From Bacteriovoracaceae bacterium (GTDB taxonomy: Bacteria; Bdellovibrionota; Bacteriovoracia; Bacteriovoracales; Bacteriovoracaceae), in assembly GCA_013141065.1 (NCBI GenBank), contig JABFRR010000015.1, positions 42,864 to 106,863 of the forward strand: 64,000 bases of DNA, written 5' to 3'. Every line of letters begins with the position of its first letter. Positions within the stretch are counted from its first letter, which is position 1. The translations under genes and the position numbers were made by a program. Of the stretch, positions 17,216 through 25,667 are shown one piece after another. The notes below the pieces were generated by a model. The model saw only the letters and a program-made list of their open reading frames with translations, was not told the origin of the DNA and made no database searches.

Positions 17216-17467
17216 TTAAAAATCCTGCAGAAGTTCGCTAGGCGACAAACCCAGAGCTGCAGATAATTTTAAAATAGTTGTAAGCTTTGGGTCAGTCTGA
17301 CCGTTTATTAAATAATTCAGATTGGATCTTGATATACATTCGTCGCCATGTTCTAGCCAAAACTCATAGGGAGAAGCATAGCCATTCAATTGGATGAGAC
17401 TTCTAATTCTCACGCCTAGGCTCAAAAGGTCCTTTTTATCACTGTTGGTTCTTTTTTTTGCTTCCAA
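17216..17467 (-). CDS. XRE-type helix-turn-helix regulator
   Basis: The 83-residue protein is almost entirely a Cro/C1-type helix-turn-helix: LGVRIRSLIQLNGYASPYEFWLEHGDECISRSNLNYLINGQTDPKLTTILKLSAALGLSPSELL. The second and third helices (about residues 45-60) would contact DNA. Being short, it should act as a repressor or antitoxin-like partner. Its 3' end faces the 3' end of the AbiGi-like gene with 18 bases between them, so it could regulate or counter that gene. Confidence 0.75.
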   Translation of the reverse strand: MEAKKRTNSDKKDLLSLGVRIRSLIQLNGYASPYEFWLEHGDECISRSNLNYLINGQTDPKLTTILKLSAALGLSPSELLQDF

Positions 17468-17740
17468 TAATTATTCACTTTCGTCCTCCAAAGTGTACGA
17501 AATTGAAACAGCTCGTGCGTCCACTGAGGTGGACATAGCTCCTTAGATTTTTAAGGCTTTTTCTAAGGTCTTATCGACCTTGAATCTGTCTAAAGCTGAT
17601 ACATTAATGCGGCGAGCTAGCCGTACCAGCTAAACAAAATGACCTTAAGTTTTCCTGTGTATTTGCCGATCCTTATACTGTTGTCGTTCACCGCAATGGA
17701 CATCAAAATTAATATTTGAAGCAGCATAGGAGATACGGCA
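17468..17740. other. Intergenic region, no gene seen
   Basis: About 270 bases between the divergent XRE gene and the surface S8 peptidase. No convincing frame is present. AGGAG twelve bases before GTG 17741 is the ribosome site of the peptidase gene. G+C rises noticeably from here on. Confidence 0.4.
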
Positions 17741-20700
17741 GTGCACACATTGAAAATAAAATATTGCCTGCTCCCATTGTTTATAATTGCACTTTGCTCA
17801 TGCGGTGGAGGTGGAAGCGGTGGTGGCAGCGGAGGAGGTGGATCTACTAGTCCAAGCCTTACTCCCGTAGTTAGCAACTCAGCGAAGCAGGACATTAGTT
17901 ATGCCATTGATCTTTCATCGGCAAGTGTACCGGTGACTTCAGTCTCCATTTCAAATGGACCGACCTGGCTTACATTCAACTCAACGACAAAGAAAATTGA
18001 AGGAACTCCAACAACTGCGGCGACATTCAATAGCATGACGTTTGATGCGACTTTTAGTGATGGATCTACAAAGTCCTACGGACCTTATTCATTAGTCATC
18101 ACTGATGATCCTCTAAAGCAATACCAGTGGAATCTGAAAAACTCAGGACAAAGTGGCTTTTCAAGTTCGACGGGAACTTCGGGAATGGATATTAACGTTG
18201 AGCCTGCCCACTCAAGCGGAGTTGTTGGGAGTTCATCAATATGGCTAGTTGTTTCAGATGGGCGGATTGATCTAAATCACGAAGACTTGACTGATAATTC
18301 GGATTTGACGCTATCTCGGAATTATACTCTGGCTAGTCCTTACATAGGAAATCCGACTTCGTCTGATGACGACGATTATCACGGAACCGCAGTAGCCTCT
18401 ATTATGGCTTCGGTCGGTTGGAACAATAAAGGAATTCGCGGAGTATGCCCTTCGTGCAAACTTATTGGCTATAACTTCATTGATAGCGACCAGACCGTGT
18501 CGAAGCAAATCTCGCAGGCGTCCTCGTCCGCTGTTTACGCATACAATTACAGTTATGGATCTGGAACCTGTCAGTTTGCGCCGGTTGACTCAAGCTATAT
18601 CAGCCAGGTTCGCTCAACTACATTGAACGGCAGATCATCCAAAGGATCGCTTTTCGTGACATCTGCAGGGAATGACTATTCCGGCAATGGCGGCGGCAGT
18701 TGTAACTTTACCTATCTGGGCAATAGCAATCTAGACCAATCAAAAAGCTATCCTTACTTCATCGTAGCTGCGGCAGTTGATGCACAAGGTTTCGCAGCAA
18801 CTTACTCAACTCCAGGCGCAAATCTTTGGGTAAGCGCTCCTGGCGGTGAAGGTGGGCAAACAAAACCTGGATTGTTCGCTACCGATATTGAAGGCTGCAC
18901 AAAAGGTCATTCCAAAACGGGAGCCAGTGAAAATCAGTTCGAGTCGAACTCAAATAGCATGAATGCTAATTGCAAATATACTTCAACCGCTACTGGGACA
19001 TCCTTTGCGTCGCCTACGGTAGCTGGTCTTGTAGGATTGCTTTTTTCCGCAAATTCATCTCTCACTTGGCGTGATGTGAAACATATTTTAGCTTCGACAT
19101 CAAAACAGGTGCAGCCTTCTTCGGGAACCACAGCCCACCCACTAGGTTACAATTTATCAGGACATACCTATCAGCAAGGATGGGTGACAAACACTGCAGG
19201 GTACAAATTCCATAACTGGTATGGCTTCGGGTTGATAGATGCAGGTGCTGCCGTCGCTATGTCCAAAAACTACTCAAGCACCTTAGGCACACTTACCATT
19301 ACTGAAGATCCCAAATCATATGCGCCATTATATTCCCAAACAGGCTTATCTATTCCTATACCCGACAACTCCGCAACAGGTGCTTCCAACCAAATATATG
19401 TCCGCCACAATTTAAAGGTTGAGGCTCTTCAGATCACTCTGAACATTGATCATACCGCTAGCAGTGACTTGGGAGTCGAGTTAACTTCGCCGTCTGGTAC
19501 AAAAAGTATTTTAATGAATATTAACTCAGGGATAACAACAACCAGCATAGCCAATGTCACACTTCTTTCGAATGCGTTCTATGGTGAAACTAGTCTGGGT
19601 AACTGGACTTTGAAGGTTGTAGATGGTGCCGCTGCAGACACAGGTACTATAAAATCGTGGTCCATAAAAGCCTGGGGTGGAAAGGTGTCTAATACTGGAG
19701 ATGCTATCCCCCCAAACCCGATAACTTCCATGACGGGTCCAAACTATTTTATGTCTTTGTCTGCGTCCCCCAAATTTAGTTGGACTGCAAGCAGCTCAGG
19801 GGACCTACTTCGTTATGAGTATTGTGTGGGCACATCAACTACGGACTGTTCCCTATATAGCTGGACAGGCGCCTCAATTGCTACGACTGCACAGGCAGCA
19901 GGAATGTTTCTAACTGTGGGCAATACATATTTTTTTAATGTCCGCGCGATAGATTCGTCAGAAAATATATCGACAGCAGTTTCTCGTTCATGGATTAACG
20001 ACGACGGAGGAACTTGGACACTAACTTCGACAACAAATGCACCAAGTCCTAAATTATGGTCATCAGCAGTCTGGTCTGGCACCGAGGCAATCATCGTGGG
20101 TGGATTTAATAGCAGCTTTATTTACGAAACTCATCGCTATAACAAATCAACAAATACCTGGACAGTTGGAGCAGCGCCTCCGACTTATTTTTCAGATTAT
20201 GCTTCAGTATGGACCGGCACGGAAATGTTAAATTGGTCTAGTGATAATTTCAGTGTTTCTGCTCTGAAGGTGTACAATCCAACTTCAAATACCTGGAGCG
20301 TAGCTACAAATACAGGAAGCCCAAATAACTACAACGATGCCTCAATGGTATGGACCGGTTCTCTTGCGATTGTCTGGGGTGGGGGCTTCTATAGTAATAC
20401 CGGGTCTCGCTACAACAGGTCAGGTAATTCTTGGTCAACTACATCAACAACGAGTGTGCCCACAGCACGAAATGGTCAATCATCAGTTTGGACTGGAACT
20501 CAAATGATTGTTTGGGGAGGTTTAATCGGCAGTAGTAATGAAACTAACACTGGCGGAAAATACAACCCTTCGACCAACACATGGTCAAGTGTTTCGACCG
20601 TCAATGCGCCGACCAGTCGATATGATCATGGCGCTGTATGGACAGGAACTGAAATGATAATATGGGGTGGATATTCTGGAGAGATGGATGGTGGTAGATA

Positions 20701-20977
20701 CAACCCGTCTACAGATACTTGGACTCCGATCTCTACCGTCGGTGCGCCATCGGGATGTGAAAAAAACGCAGTTTGGTCAGGAAGTAAGCTGTTTGTAGCT
20801 GGCTGCAACTCTGGCTATGGAGCGATGTATGATGTAAGTTCCGATACATGGCAACTTATCAAGCCGCCATCAACAGTGCGTCCGTCATTCGGACAAGTTT
20901 TAATGTGGGTTGGCGACAGACTTTTACTGTGGGGCGGAGATACCTACACAAGCGCAGGAGCAACATATGTACCTTAA
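17741..20977 (+). CDS. Surface lipoprotein S8 (subtilisin-like) peptidase with P domain and Kelch-type repeats
   Basis: The 1078-residue protein starts at GTG (AGGAG upstream) with a signal peptide and lipobox ALCSC (Cys21), then a Gly/Ser tether and an Ig-like/putative-Ig domain (about 45-120). The peptidase domain has Asp173 (VVSDGRID), His214 (DDYHGTAVAS), an oxyanion Asn in TSAGNDYSG (about 308) and Ser421 (GTSFASPTVAG). A proprotein-convertase-type P domain follows (about 540-645, ending WSIKAWG), then a fibronectin-like piece and at least five Kelch-like repeats (AVWTGTEMIIWGG, RYNPSTDTW, about 760-1078) that should form a beta propeller. Such enzymes act at the cell surface; the propeller likely binds substrate or glycans. 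The base composition is richer in G+C than the flanks, which suggests transfer. Confidence 0.92.
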   Translation: MHTLKIKYCLLPLFIIALCSCGGGGSGGGSGGGGSTSPSLTPVVSNSAKQDISYAIDLSSASVPVTSVSISNGPTWLTFNSTTKKIEGTPTTAATFNSMTFDATFSDGSTKSYGPYSLVITDDPLKQYQWNLKNSGQSGFSSSTGTSGMDINVEPAHSSGVVGSSSIWLVVSDGRIDLNHEDLTDNSDLTLSRNYTLASPYIGNPTSSDDDDYHGTAVASIMASVGWNNKGIRGVCPSCKLIGYNFIDSDQTVSKQISQASSSAVYAYNYSYGSGTCQFAPVDSSYISQVRSTTLNGRSSKGSLFVTSAGNDYSGNGGGSCNFTYLGNSNLDQSKSYPYFIVAAAVDAQGFAATYSTPGANLWVSAPGGEGGQTKPGLFATDIEGCTKGHSKTGASENQFESNSNSMNANCKYTSTATGTSFASPTVAGLVGLLFSANSSLTWRDVKHILASTSKQVQPSSGTTAHPLGYNLSGHTYQQGWVTNTAGYKFHNWYGFGLIDAGAAVAMSKNYSSTLGTLTITEDPKSYAPLYSQTGLSIPIPDNSATGASNQIYVRHNLKVEALQITLNIDHTASSDLGVELTSPSGTKSILMNINSGITTTSIANVTLLSNAFYGETSLGNWTLKVVDGAAADTGTIKSWSIKAWGGKVSNTGDAIPPNPITSMTGPNYFMSLSASPKFSWTASSSGDLLRYEYCVGTSTTDCSLYSWTGASIATTAQAAGMFLTVGNTYFFNVRAIDSSENISTAVSRSWINDDGGTWTLTSTTNAPSPKLWSSAVWSGTEAIIVGGFNSSFIYETHRYNKSTNTWTVGAAPPTYFSDYASVWTGTEMLNWSSDNFSVSALKVYNPTSNTWSVATNTGSPNNYNDASMVWTGSLAIVWGGGFYSNTGSRYNRSGNSWSTTSTTSVPTARNGQSSVWTGTQMIVWGGLIGSSNETNTGGKYNPSTNTWSSVSTVNAPTSRYDHGAVWTGTEMIIWGGYSGEMDGGRYNPSTDTWTPISTVGAPSGCEKNAVWSGSKLFVAGCNSGYGAMYDVSSDTWQLIKPPSTVRPSFGQVLMWVGDRLLLWGGDTYTSAGATYVP

Positions 20978-20989
20978 ACGGACCAATCC

Positions 20990-21727
20990 ATGAAAAAACT
21001 ATCAGCTATTTTATCACTTTTAGCTATTGGAATTTTCTTTTTTCTAAAAAATCAAGAAAAGCCAGATCTCGCTGGAGGAGCAATCTCCGAGAGACAAATT
21101 TCATCGGCGCCGAATAGCGAACCTCAACAAGAAGTTTCCAATACACTAGTAGACCAGTCGCCAAACGAAATTGAGAATAGACAGCCACAGTCTACTAATG
21201 AAGAGAGAACTATAACTGCCAGAGTTCCTGCCGAAGTTCAGAATTTTAAGAAACAAAATAAGCGAAGAGATGCAAGCAACTTTATTAAGAGGAACATTCT
21301 GAATAATAAAGTAGTCAAAGTCGGAAAAGTTTCTATTTCGCTTTCGATACGTGCTGCAGCTAGCAGTGAGGCAAAAAAAGGAAGTGATGTGCTGGGCGAA
21401 ATCAATGGTTTAGTAATTTTTCCCGAAAACCCGAGAACGACGCTTGAACAAGGTCAATTTTTAGTAGCTTTCGATCATGAGAAAAACAGTGTCGCCTTTT
21501 TTAGTGGGCGACTTATAGTTCAAACCTACGAACTATTTGACGAGTCTCTTCTGAAAAGTTTAAAATTTGAGGTGTCAGAAAAATCTGAAAATGATCAGTC
21601 TCTTAAGTTCGTCGAATTTCGCGGAAATTTTTCCGAGTTCGATGATGCACGAAAAAGTCTAATAAAGCTAGAAGGTGTTCAATCTGTTAGGGCGGAACTT
21701 ATTTATGGACGCAAAACTCGACAATAA
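20990..21727 (+). CDS. Membrane-anchored partner of the S8 peptidase (unrecognised)
   Basis: This 245-residue protein starts 12 bases after the peptidase gene and shares its composition, so the two are surely one operon. It has an N-terminal membrane segment (LSAILSLLAIGIFFFL), a polar Gln/Asn/Glu-rich tether (about 25-75), and a compact C-terminal domain. The last ~40 residues (LKFVEFRGNFSEFDDARKSLIKLEGVQSVRAELIYG) resemble the strand-helix-strand end of subtilisin I9-type propeptides, where the helix reads (x)LxxLxGVxxVexD. The S8 protein lacks an obvious I9 prodomain of its own. A trans-acting chaperone/inhibitor is therefore an attractive inference, not a demonstrated match. Confidence 0.5.
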   Translation: MKKLSAILSLLAIGIFFFLKNQEKPDLAGGAISERQISSAPNSEPQQEVSNTLVDQSPNEIENRQPQSTNEERTITARVPAEVQNFKKQNKRRDASNFIKRNILNNKVVKVGKVSISLSIRAAASSEAKKGSDVLGEINGLVIFPENPRTTLEQGQFLVAFDHEKNSVAFFSGRLIVQTYELFDESLLKSLKFEVSEKSENDQSLKFVEFRGNFSEFDDARKSLIKLEGVQSVRAELIYGRKTRQ

Positions 21728-22085
21728 GTCGGGCGTGTTTTTTTAGGTTCCAAATCTACCAGTCCTCCTTATCCTGCCAACACGAAAGGCTATTCGGATT
21801 CGACCTCTCAGAATATAATGCTTAGACAACCTTTATGCAGGAGGTTACATTTTTTGGGTTTCGTATTTTAAGCCTTGGATCTGGTGAAAAAGACATCTCG
21901 GATACAATGGCGAGAAAATTCATTCAAATATCACATCAAATAATTCTGCTACTGTTGAAAAACATCAAAGACTTTGGTTTCGATCTAATCCCTATTTAAA
22001 ATAGCTAAAAATCAAAACAATATGACAGAATTAAACTTGCTTAATTCTCTGTTGCTGGTCAAAGAGCCAGTTCTCTCCATTCAAA
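21728..22085. other. Intergenic region, possible gene relic
   Basis: About 360 bases follow the peptidase operon. Short frames such as GEKIHSNITSNNSATVEKHQRLWFRSNPYLK (ending near 22000) could be a degraded protein end, but nothing is identifiable. No terminator with a clear T-run was found other than GGGCGTGTTTTTTT right after the previous gene. Confidence 0.35.
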
Positions 22086-22949
22086 TTGAGCTATCCTTTT
22101 AGGTCATCCGATGTTCATTTACAAATAGCGAATTTAATTAAACAATTAAGCGGCATGAAAGAAAACTCTAAACACCCAGTAATTATTTATTGTCATGATT
22201 CGCCTTGTTCGTCACAGTTTTCATCTGATGCCGTTAAACTCTTAAAAAAAGAAAATATTGTTTTTCTCAAAAAGTCACTAGAATCAACCACTGATACCTC
22301 GGCACTTTTAAAAATGTTTAATGTTGAACCTACTCCAAAGCCGAGTTCGATGTCATATCGAGAAAAGCTCTTACATTTTTCTCAAGATGAGCAACCGTCA
22401 ACCTTAATATTTTTTTGCACAGCGTTTTCAGTTTTTTCATCCATCGAAGATTTAAGTTCAAAAAAATTCATTGAAGATCAATTTCTTAATGTTGGCACTG
22501 TCCTTGATGTATTAACAGGCTATTTACCATATATGAGGGACCACGGTGGCAAGATTATTTTCGTAAGCAGCAATACCAAAAAATATGGTTCCCCTCGAAT
22601 GGCAAGCTTTGAATCTACACAAAGAGCCATTGCCTCAGTCATCACATCGCTAAGAGAAAATTTGAATGAATATGATTTTTCAAAAGGAACTTCACTTCAA
22701 ATTGTTCATGTTGAGACGACAAGACCAGACCGCCAGTTTATTGAGCTGTTCAAAGATCAGTTTGATACTAGTGAGCGACGTAAGAGTGGAGACGAACACG
22801 CTTATGAGCATGAGATTAATAAATTGCGGGACCTTGTTAGAACTCAATATTCAAAAATAAAAATCGAAGCTACATCAAAAAAATTAGCAAAACTTCTTGT
22901 CGAAATTGTGAATTCAAAAAAAACCAAAAAGCACTATCTCGTTGACTAA
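22086..22949 (+). CDS. Degenerate short-chain dehydrogenase-like protein
   Basis: The C-terminal half follows the SDR pattern: NVGTVLDVLTGYLPYMRDHGGKIIFVSSNTKKYGSPRMASFESTQRAIASVITSLRENL corresponds to the NxG, GGxIVxVSS and active-site helix segments. At the active site the canonical YxxxK is replaced by FESTQ, so the catalytic Tyr and Lys are absent. The N-terminal half also lacks TGxxxGIG, although HPVIIYCHDSP occupies the first strand position. The protein probably does not act as a conventional oxidoreductase. The start (TTG 22086) is weakly supported; internal ATG 22155 is an alternative. It stands alone. Confidence 0.45.
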   Translation: MSYPFRSSDVHLQIANLIKQLSGMKENSKHPVIIYCHDSPCSSQFSSDAVKLLKKENIVFLKKSLESTTDTSALLKMFNVEPTPKPSSMSYREKLLHFSQDEQPSTLIFFCTAFSVFSSIEDLSSKKFIEDQFLNVGTVLDVLTGYLPYMRDHGGKIIFVSSNTKKYGSPRMASFESTQRAIASVITSLRENLNEYDFSKGTSLQIVHVETTRPDRQFIELFKDQFDTSERRKSGDEHAYEHEINKLRDLVRTQYSKIKIEATSKKLAKLLVEIVNSKKTKKHYLVD

Positions 22950-23102
22950 AATATAGATGCAGTAGTGGTTTTTACAAGTTAAGTCTTCATCGCTTCTCAA
23001 TTTGAATTAGAAGAACGTATCAATTCAGATCATTTTCATATCTTCGCCGACTTTTTTTAAAAAGAATGATACGATTTGTAAAAAGAAAAAATGGAGGTTT
23101 TA

Positions 23103-23300
23103 ATGTACGTAATCGCACAGTATCGTTTTTCTAGCTCCGATTTTGCAGATAAAGTTCATAATCTTTTATGGCGAGAAGTTAATGGCGGAATCTCACGAGA
23201 AGCCCCATCCCAAATTACAATTTACTCAAGTTGTCCAGATCCCGACCAAGCTTGCCAGATCTGCGAATTAAGTTCCGGACAGAAAGTTTCCCAAACTTAG
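23103..23300 (+). CDS. Micro-protein A of a paralogous pair
   Basis: Start placed at ATG 23103 after a strong GGAGG site (65 residues). The sequence MYVIAQYRFSSSDFADKVHNLLWREVNGG ... SREAPSQITIYSSCPDPDQACQIC aligns along its length with the 62-residue product at 23440-23628: the aromatic strand, the LW-R helix, GG, S-I-I-S-C strand and A-QIC helix are all shared. No known family is recognised. The beta-alpha-beta-alpha rhythm and conserved cysteines suggest a small folded domain. A hairpin lies between the two genes. Confidence 0.6.
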   Translation: MYVIAQYRFSSSDFADKVHNLLWREVNGGISREAPSQITIYSSCPDPDQACQICELSSGQKVSQT

Positions 23301-23371
23301 AAGTGCTTTATTCGAAGCCATAATTTCAAATTCTCCTTAAATATTACCAATTTGGTGCACTTTAATTTATA

Positions 23372-23397
23372 GCCGGATTTTTTAGTTCAAATCCGGC
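23372..23397. repeat. Perfect hairpin between micro-protein genes
   Basis: GCCGGATTT (23372-23380) and AAATCCGGC (23389-23397) form a 9-bp stem with an 8-nt loop. No T-run follows. It lies about 40 bases before the second micro-protein gene and could be regulatory or an attenuated terminator. Confidence 0.5.
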
Positions 23398-23439
23398 AGC
23401 ATCTCATCATAGCCATAGAAGTGGCTCTGGAGGTGTTCA

Positions 23440-23628
23440 ATGCAAATCGTGTCAATTTATAAATTTAAAAATCCTGAATCTGCGGACGACGCTTTAGAGG
23501 CTCTTTGGCGAAGACTCTGTGGCGGCTTTGAACGCTCGGCTGGATCTGAAATCTGGATCACAAGTTTTTGTGACGATGTGTATCTTGCTGGGCAAATCTG
23601 CCAAAGTCTAGGTGGCGTGGCAAAATGA
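23440..23628 (+). CDS. Micro-protein B of a paralogous pair
   Basis: This 62-residue protein begins at ATG 23440 after GGAGGTG. MQIVSIYKFKNPESADDALEALWRRLCGGFERSAGSEIWITSFCDDVYLAGQICQSLGG matches micro-protein A in pattern and spacing. It overlaps the next gene by four bases (ATGA), which indicates translational coupling with the 201-residue membrane-associated protein. The function is unknown. Confidence 0.65.
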   Translation: MQIVSIYKFKNPESADDALEALWRRLCGGFERSAGSEIWITSFCDDVYLAGQICQSLGGVAK

Positions 23629-24230
23629 TTAACTATGGACACGCTCCCTCATTTACCGCAGGACAAATATTGGTTCTGGCATTTACCGCCTACGCCAATT
23701 ATCAAGTTTTAAAATGGATATTTCTTGCGATAAAAAACTTGGTCACTTCGGATATTATGAGTGTCTTGCTTTTCAAACTCACACCGATATCAGTTATTAA
23801 AAAGCGTGAGATGCGAAGAAAACTGCAAATACACTACGCAAAACAACAAAAAGAAAAGCAACACCAAGAAGCCCTTGAAAGTCATCGCAAATACAAGGCG
23901 CAGTTATTTAATCTGCAATTCATATCTGAGGATAGAAACACCCTTTTTAAAGGGGTTAAGGAAATTAAGTGGCAAGAAGGAAATCAAAAAACTGGGCAGA
24001 CTAAAAAATCTTGGGTTATCGAAAATCAAGAAATTGCGTTCAGCATGTTCAGCGAGATGGCTGCGAAGAGATGGGAACTGCAACGGCTTGGGCGCTGGAA
24101 TCCAGAGCAGGAAGCATTTTGGCTAAAAATATTGCCGAAGCGGTTTGTATCAAAAGCAACACAAATGACCAATCTTGAAAAAGCTATCGTTGATTTTGAT
24201 GACGATATACCTACGAAGGCTTCTGCTTGA
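23625..24230 (+). CDS. Hypothetical membrane protein coupled to micro-protein B
   Basis: The 201-residue product has one or two N-terminal hydrophobic segments (QILVLAFTAYANYQVLKWIFLAIKNL, then IMSVLLFKL), a long basic helical stretch (KKREMRRKLQIHYAKQQKEKQHQEALESHRKY) and a C-terminal domain with several tryptophans (KKSWVIENQEIAFSMFSEMAAKRWELQRLGRWNPEQEAFW). I do not recognise a family. The ATGA overlap with the preceding micro-protein gene argues that both are made together. Its end overlaps the convergent membrane-protein gene by 20 bases. Confidence 0.55.
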   Translation: MINYGHAPSFTAGQILVLAFTAYANYQVLKWIFLAIKNLVTSDIMSVLLFKLTPISVIKKREMRRKLQIHYAKQQKEKQHQEALESHRKYKAQLFNLQFISEDRNTLFKGVKEIKWQEGNQKTGQTKKSWVIENQEIAFSMFSEMAAKRWELQRLGRWNPEQEAFWLKILPKRFVSKATQMTNLEKAIVDFDDDIPTKASA

Positions 24231-24537
24231 GTTTTCTTTTTTCAAGGATTTCACGATGGATTTTTTTGCTCAATGACTCTTTCGTGTAGATCACATAAAA
24301 ATCGACTATTTTAAAAATGAGGTTGATCAATAGAGCTGAGGTCAAAAAATAAAATGCAAGTAAGGCATTTTTATAAGGGAGAAAAAGTTTGAAGACACCA
24401 CCAAACACAAACCCAAGAATTAAAAACCAAATCGCCAGCACTAAATTAAAAAGCAGGTCGCCCTCTTCTAAAACTTTTTCAATCTTTGATTTCTTTCGTC
24501 GCTTTGGCAATTTCACAAGCTCTCCATTAAAACCCAA
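24211..24537 (-). CDS. Small two-helix membrane protein
   Basis: The 108-residue protein has basic ends and two hydrophobic segments (LLFNLVLAIWFLILGFVFGGVF and LLAFYFLTSALLINLIF). The order basic-TM-TM-basic suggests both ends face the cytoplasm. No family is recognised. It follows and overlaps an even smaller membrane ORF (24513-24665), a typical arrangement for small accessory genes on plasmids and integrative elements. Confidence 0.5.
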   Translation of the reverse strand: MGFNGELVKLPKRRKKSKIEKVLEEGDLLFNLVLAIWFLILGFVFGGVFKLFLPYKNALLAFYFLTSALLINLIFKIVDFYVIYTKESLSKKIHREILEKRKLKQKPS

Positions 24538-24665
24538 GATAGCATCGCTACGAACAAGAAAGCCTTGGTCAAAAATGGCGGCGCGATCACGGCTCCCAAG
24601 ATTGATGCTAAAAACGCAAAATAGCAGACCTGTGAGAGCCGTGTTTTTAAGTTTTTCCGTCTCAT
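24513..24665 (-). CDS. Tiny membrane ORF upstream of the two-helix protein
   Basis: ATG 24665 opens a 50-codon frame: a basic start (MRRKNLKTRLSQ), then two hydrophobic stretches (VCYFAFLASILGAVIAPPF and AFLFVAMLSWVLMESL). It ends 25 bases inside the next gene. It was found by reading the gap and is supported only by its membrane character and the overlap. Confidence 0.35.
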   Translation of the reverse strand: MRRKNLKTRLSQVCYFAFLASILGAVIAPPFLTKAFLFVAMLSWVLMESL

Positions 24666-24709
24666 GCCCTATAAATGGATTTCTTTATGATTTTTCCATT
24701 TATTAAGGC

Positions 24710-25063
24710 ATGGAGATCAAATTTCAACTTTTTCACCTCTACAACAAAAAGGTCCTGAGTCACGGAGCCTTTCGCCTTTACCGCCTGTTCCTTGACTTGG
24801 AGGCGGCACAAGCCCAACCACACCCTATAAAGGCAACACGGGGGCTTTTAGGTGGTTTTACGGGGCTGTCTGAGAATAGTTTGAAGGCTGCGATTGCCGA
24901 GCTTCTAGATTTAGGTCTTGTAGTTATAAAGTCCGAGCGACCGAGCCTATGGCAGGTCAATCCGCCCGACAAGTTCAACCACGAGGCACTGGCAAGGCTC
25001 ATCGCCCAAGGCACCGAGCCCGCAACTACTGAGCCCGATTCCGCACAATCTGATGCTAAATAA
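24710..25063 (+). CDS. Small winged-helix DNA-binding protein
   Basis: The first ~80 residues of this 117-residue protein form a winged helix: HGAFRLYRLFLDLEAA, TRGLLGGFTGLSENSLKAAIAELLDLGLVVIK as the helix-turn-helix, then SLWQVNPPD as the wing. The tail is Pro/Glu/Ala-rich. Proteins of this layout act as plasmid replication initiators or element regulators. The start ATG follows AAGG closely. It is divergent from the membrane pair on the minus strand and shares a promoter region with it. Confidence 0.6.
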   Translation: MEIKFQLFHLYNKKVLSHGAFRLYRLFLDLEAAQAQPHPIKATRGLLGGFTGLSENSLKAAIAELLDLGLVVIKSERPSLWQVNPPDKFNHEALARLIAQGTEPATTEPDSAQSDAK

Positions 25064-25214
25064 TACGGTAGTTCATATATAGAATTGAGCATTCAGCTTT
25101 TTTCATTTTTTTAGACTATTTTTAACGCCTCATTTTTTGAGGATTTAATTCGGTTTTTATTTCAGGGTTTGTACGGTCTTTTTCCATTTAGTTTATATAA
25201 AGGAGAAAGATTTT

Positions 25215-25457
25215 ATGATGAAAACTGATGAATACATTTTTTGGGTTATACCTGATCTTGCTGAAAAACCTAGAACCTACTTGATCTACCGAGCCAATGA
25301 TCGAACTAAAGCGATTGCCATCGTCGTTTTTGAAAATAAAGAGTACGACATTTTTGAGATTTCAAACGATAAGTCTCTGACTTTCACTGAACAGCTCAAT
25401 ATCCTTGAGGCTTGTGATATTTTTTTACAAAAAATGTATTTCTATAATTGGGATTAA
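25215..25457 (+). CDS. Hypothetical 80-residue protein
   Basis: This gene has an excellent ribosome site (AAAGGAGAAAGA before ATG). The product reads as a compact alpha/beta domain (EYIFWVIPDL, AIAIVVFENKEYDIFEISND, LNILEACDIFLQKMYFYNWD). No family is recognised. A GTACGG sequence shared with other promoters of this island lies about 45 bases upstream. Confidence 0.5.
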   Translation: MMKTDEYIFWVIPDLAEKPRTYLIYRANDRTKAIAIVVFENKEYDIFEISNDKSLTFTEQLNILEACDIFLQKMYFYNWD

Positions 25458-25462
25458 TTCTA

Positions 25463-25577
25463 TTGGGTGGGGTTGGGGTTCGCTCCCTAGAGCGACACCA
25501 TCCCCAATTTCTAAGCTTTAAAATACTACGTATGTAGTACACCCACGACGGTGGGTAGCCTCACCACCACCGTGGGT
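25463..25577. promoter_or_regulatory. Palindrome-rich regulatory/origin-like stretch
   Basis: Three dyad elements fall in 115 bases upstream of a winged-helix gene. The first is a G-rich hairpin around GGTTCGCTC/GAGCGACACC (25472-25498). The second is the perfect palindrome TACTAC-GTAT-GTAGTA (25524-25539). The third is a strong hairpin in which ACCCACG and GGTGG (25541-25554) pair with CCACC and CGTGGGT (25564-25577). The last is followed by an A/T tract and could terminate transcription. As a group they look like operators or a replication-origin region. Confidence 0.5.
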
Positions 25578-25667
25578 AAAAAATAATTTTTTAAATATTC
25601 AATTAAAGCCAATTTTACTTTTTGAATCTTCCATTTAATTAGTACCCACCACAGGAGGGGGTAAAAT

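Noticed and set aside
23372..23397. AGTTCAAATCCGGC resembles a tRNA T arm.
   Set aside because: The stem has extra T residues in the loop and no acceptor, anticodon or D arm can be drawn around it.
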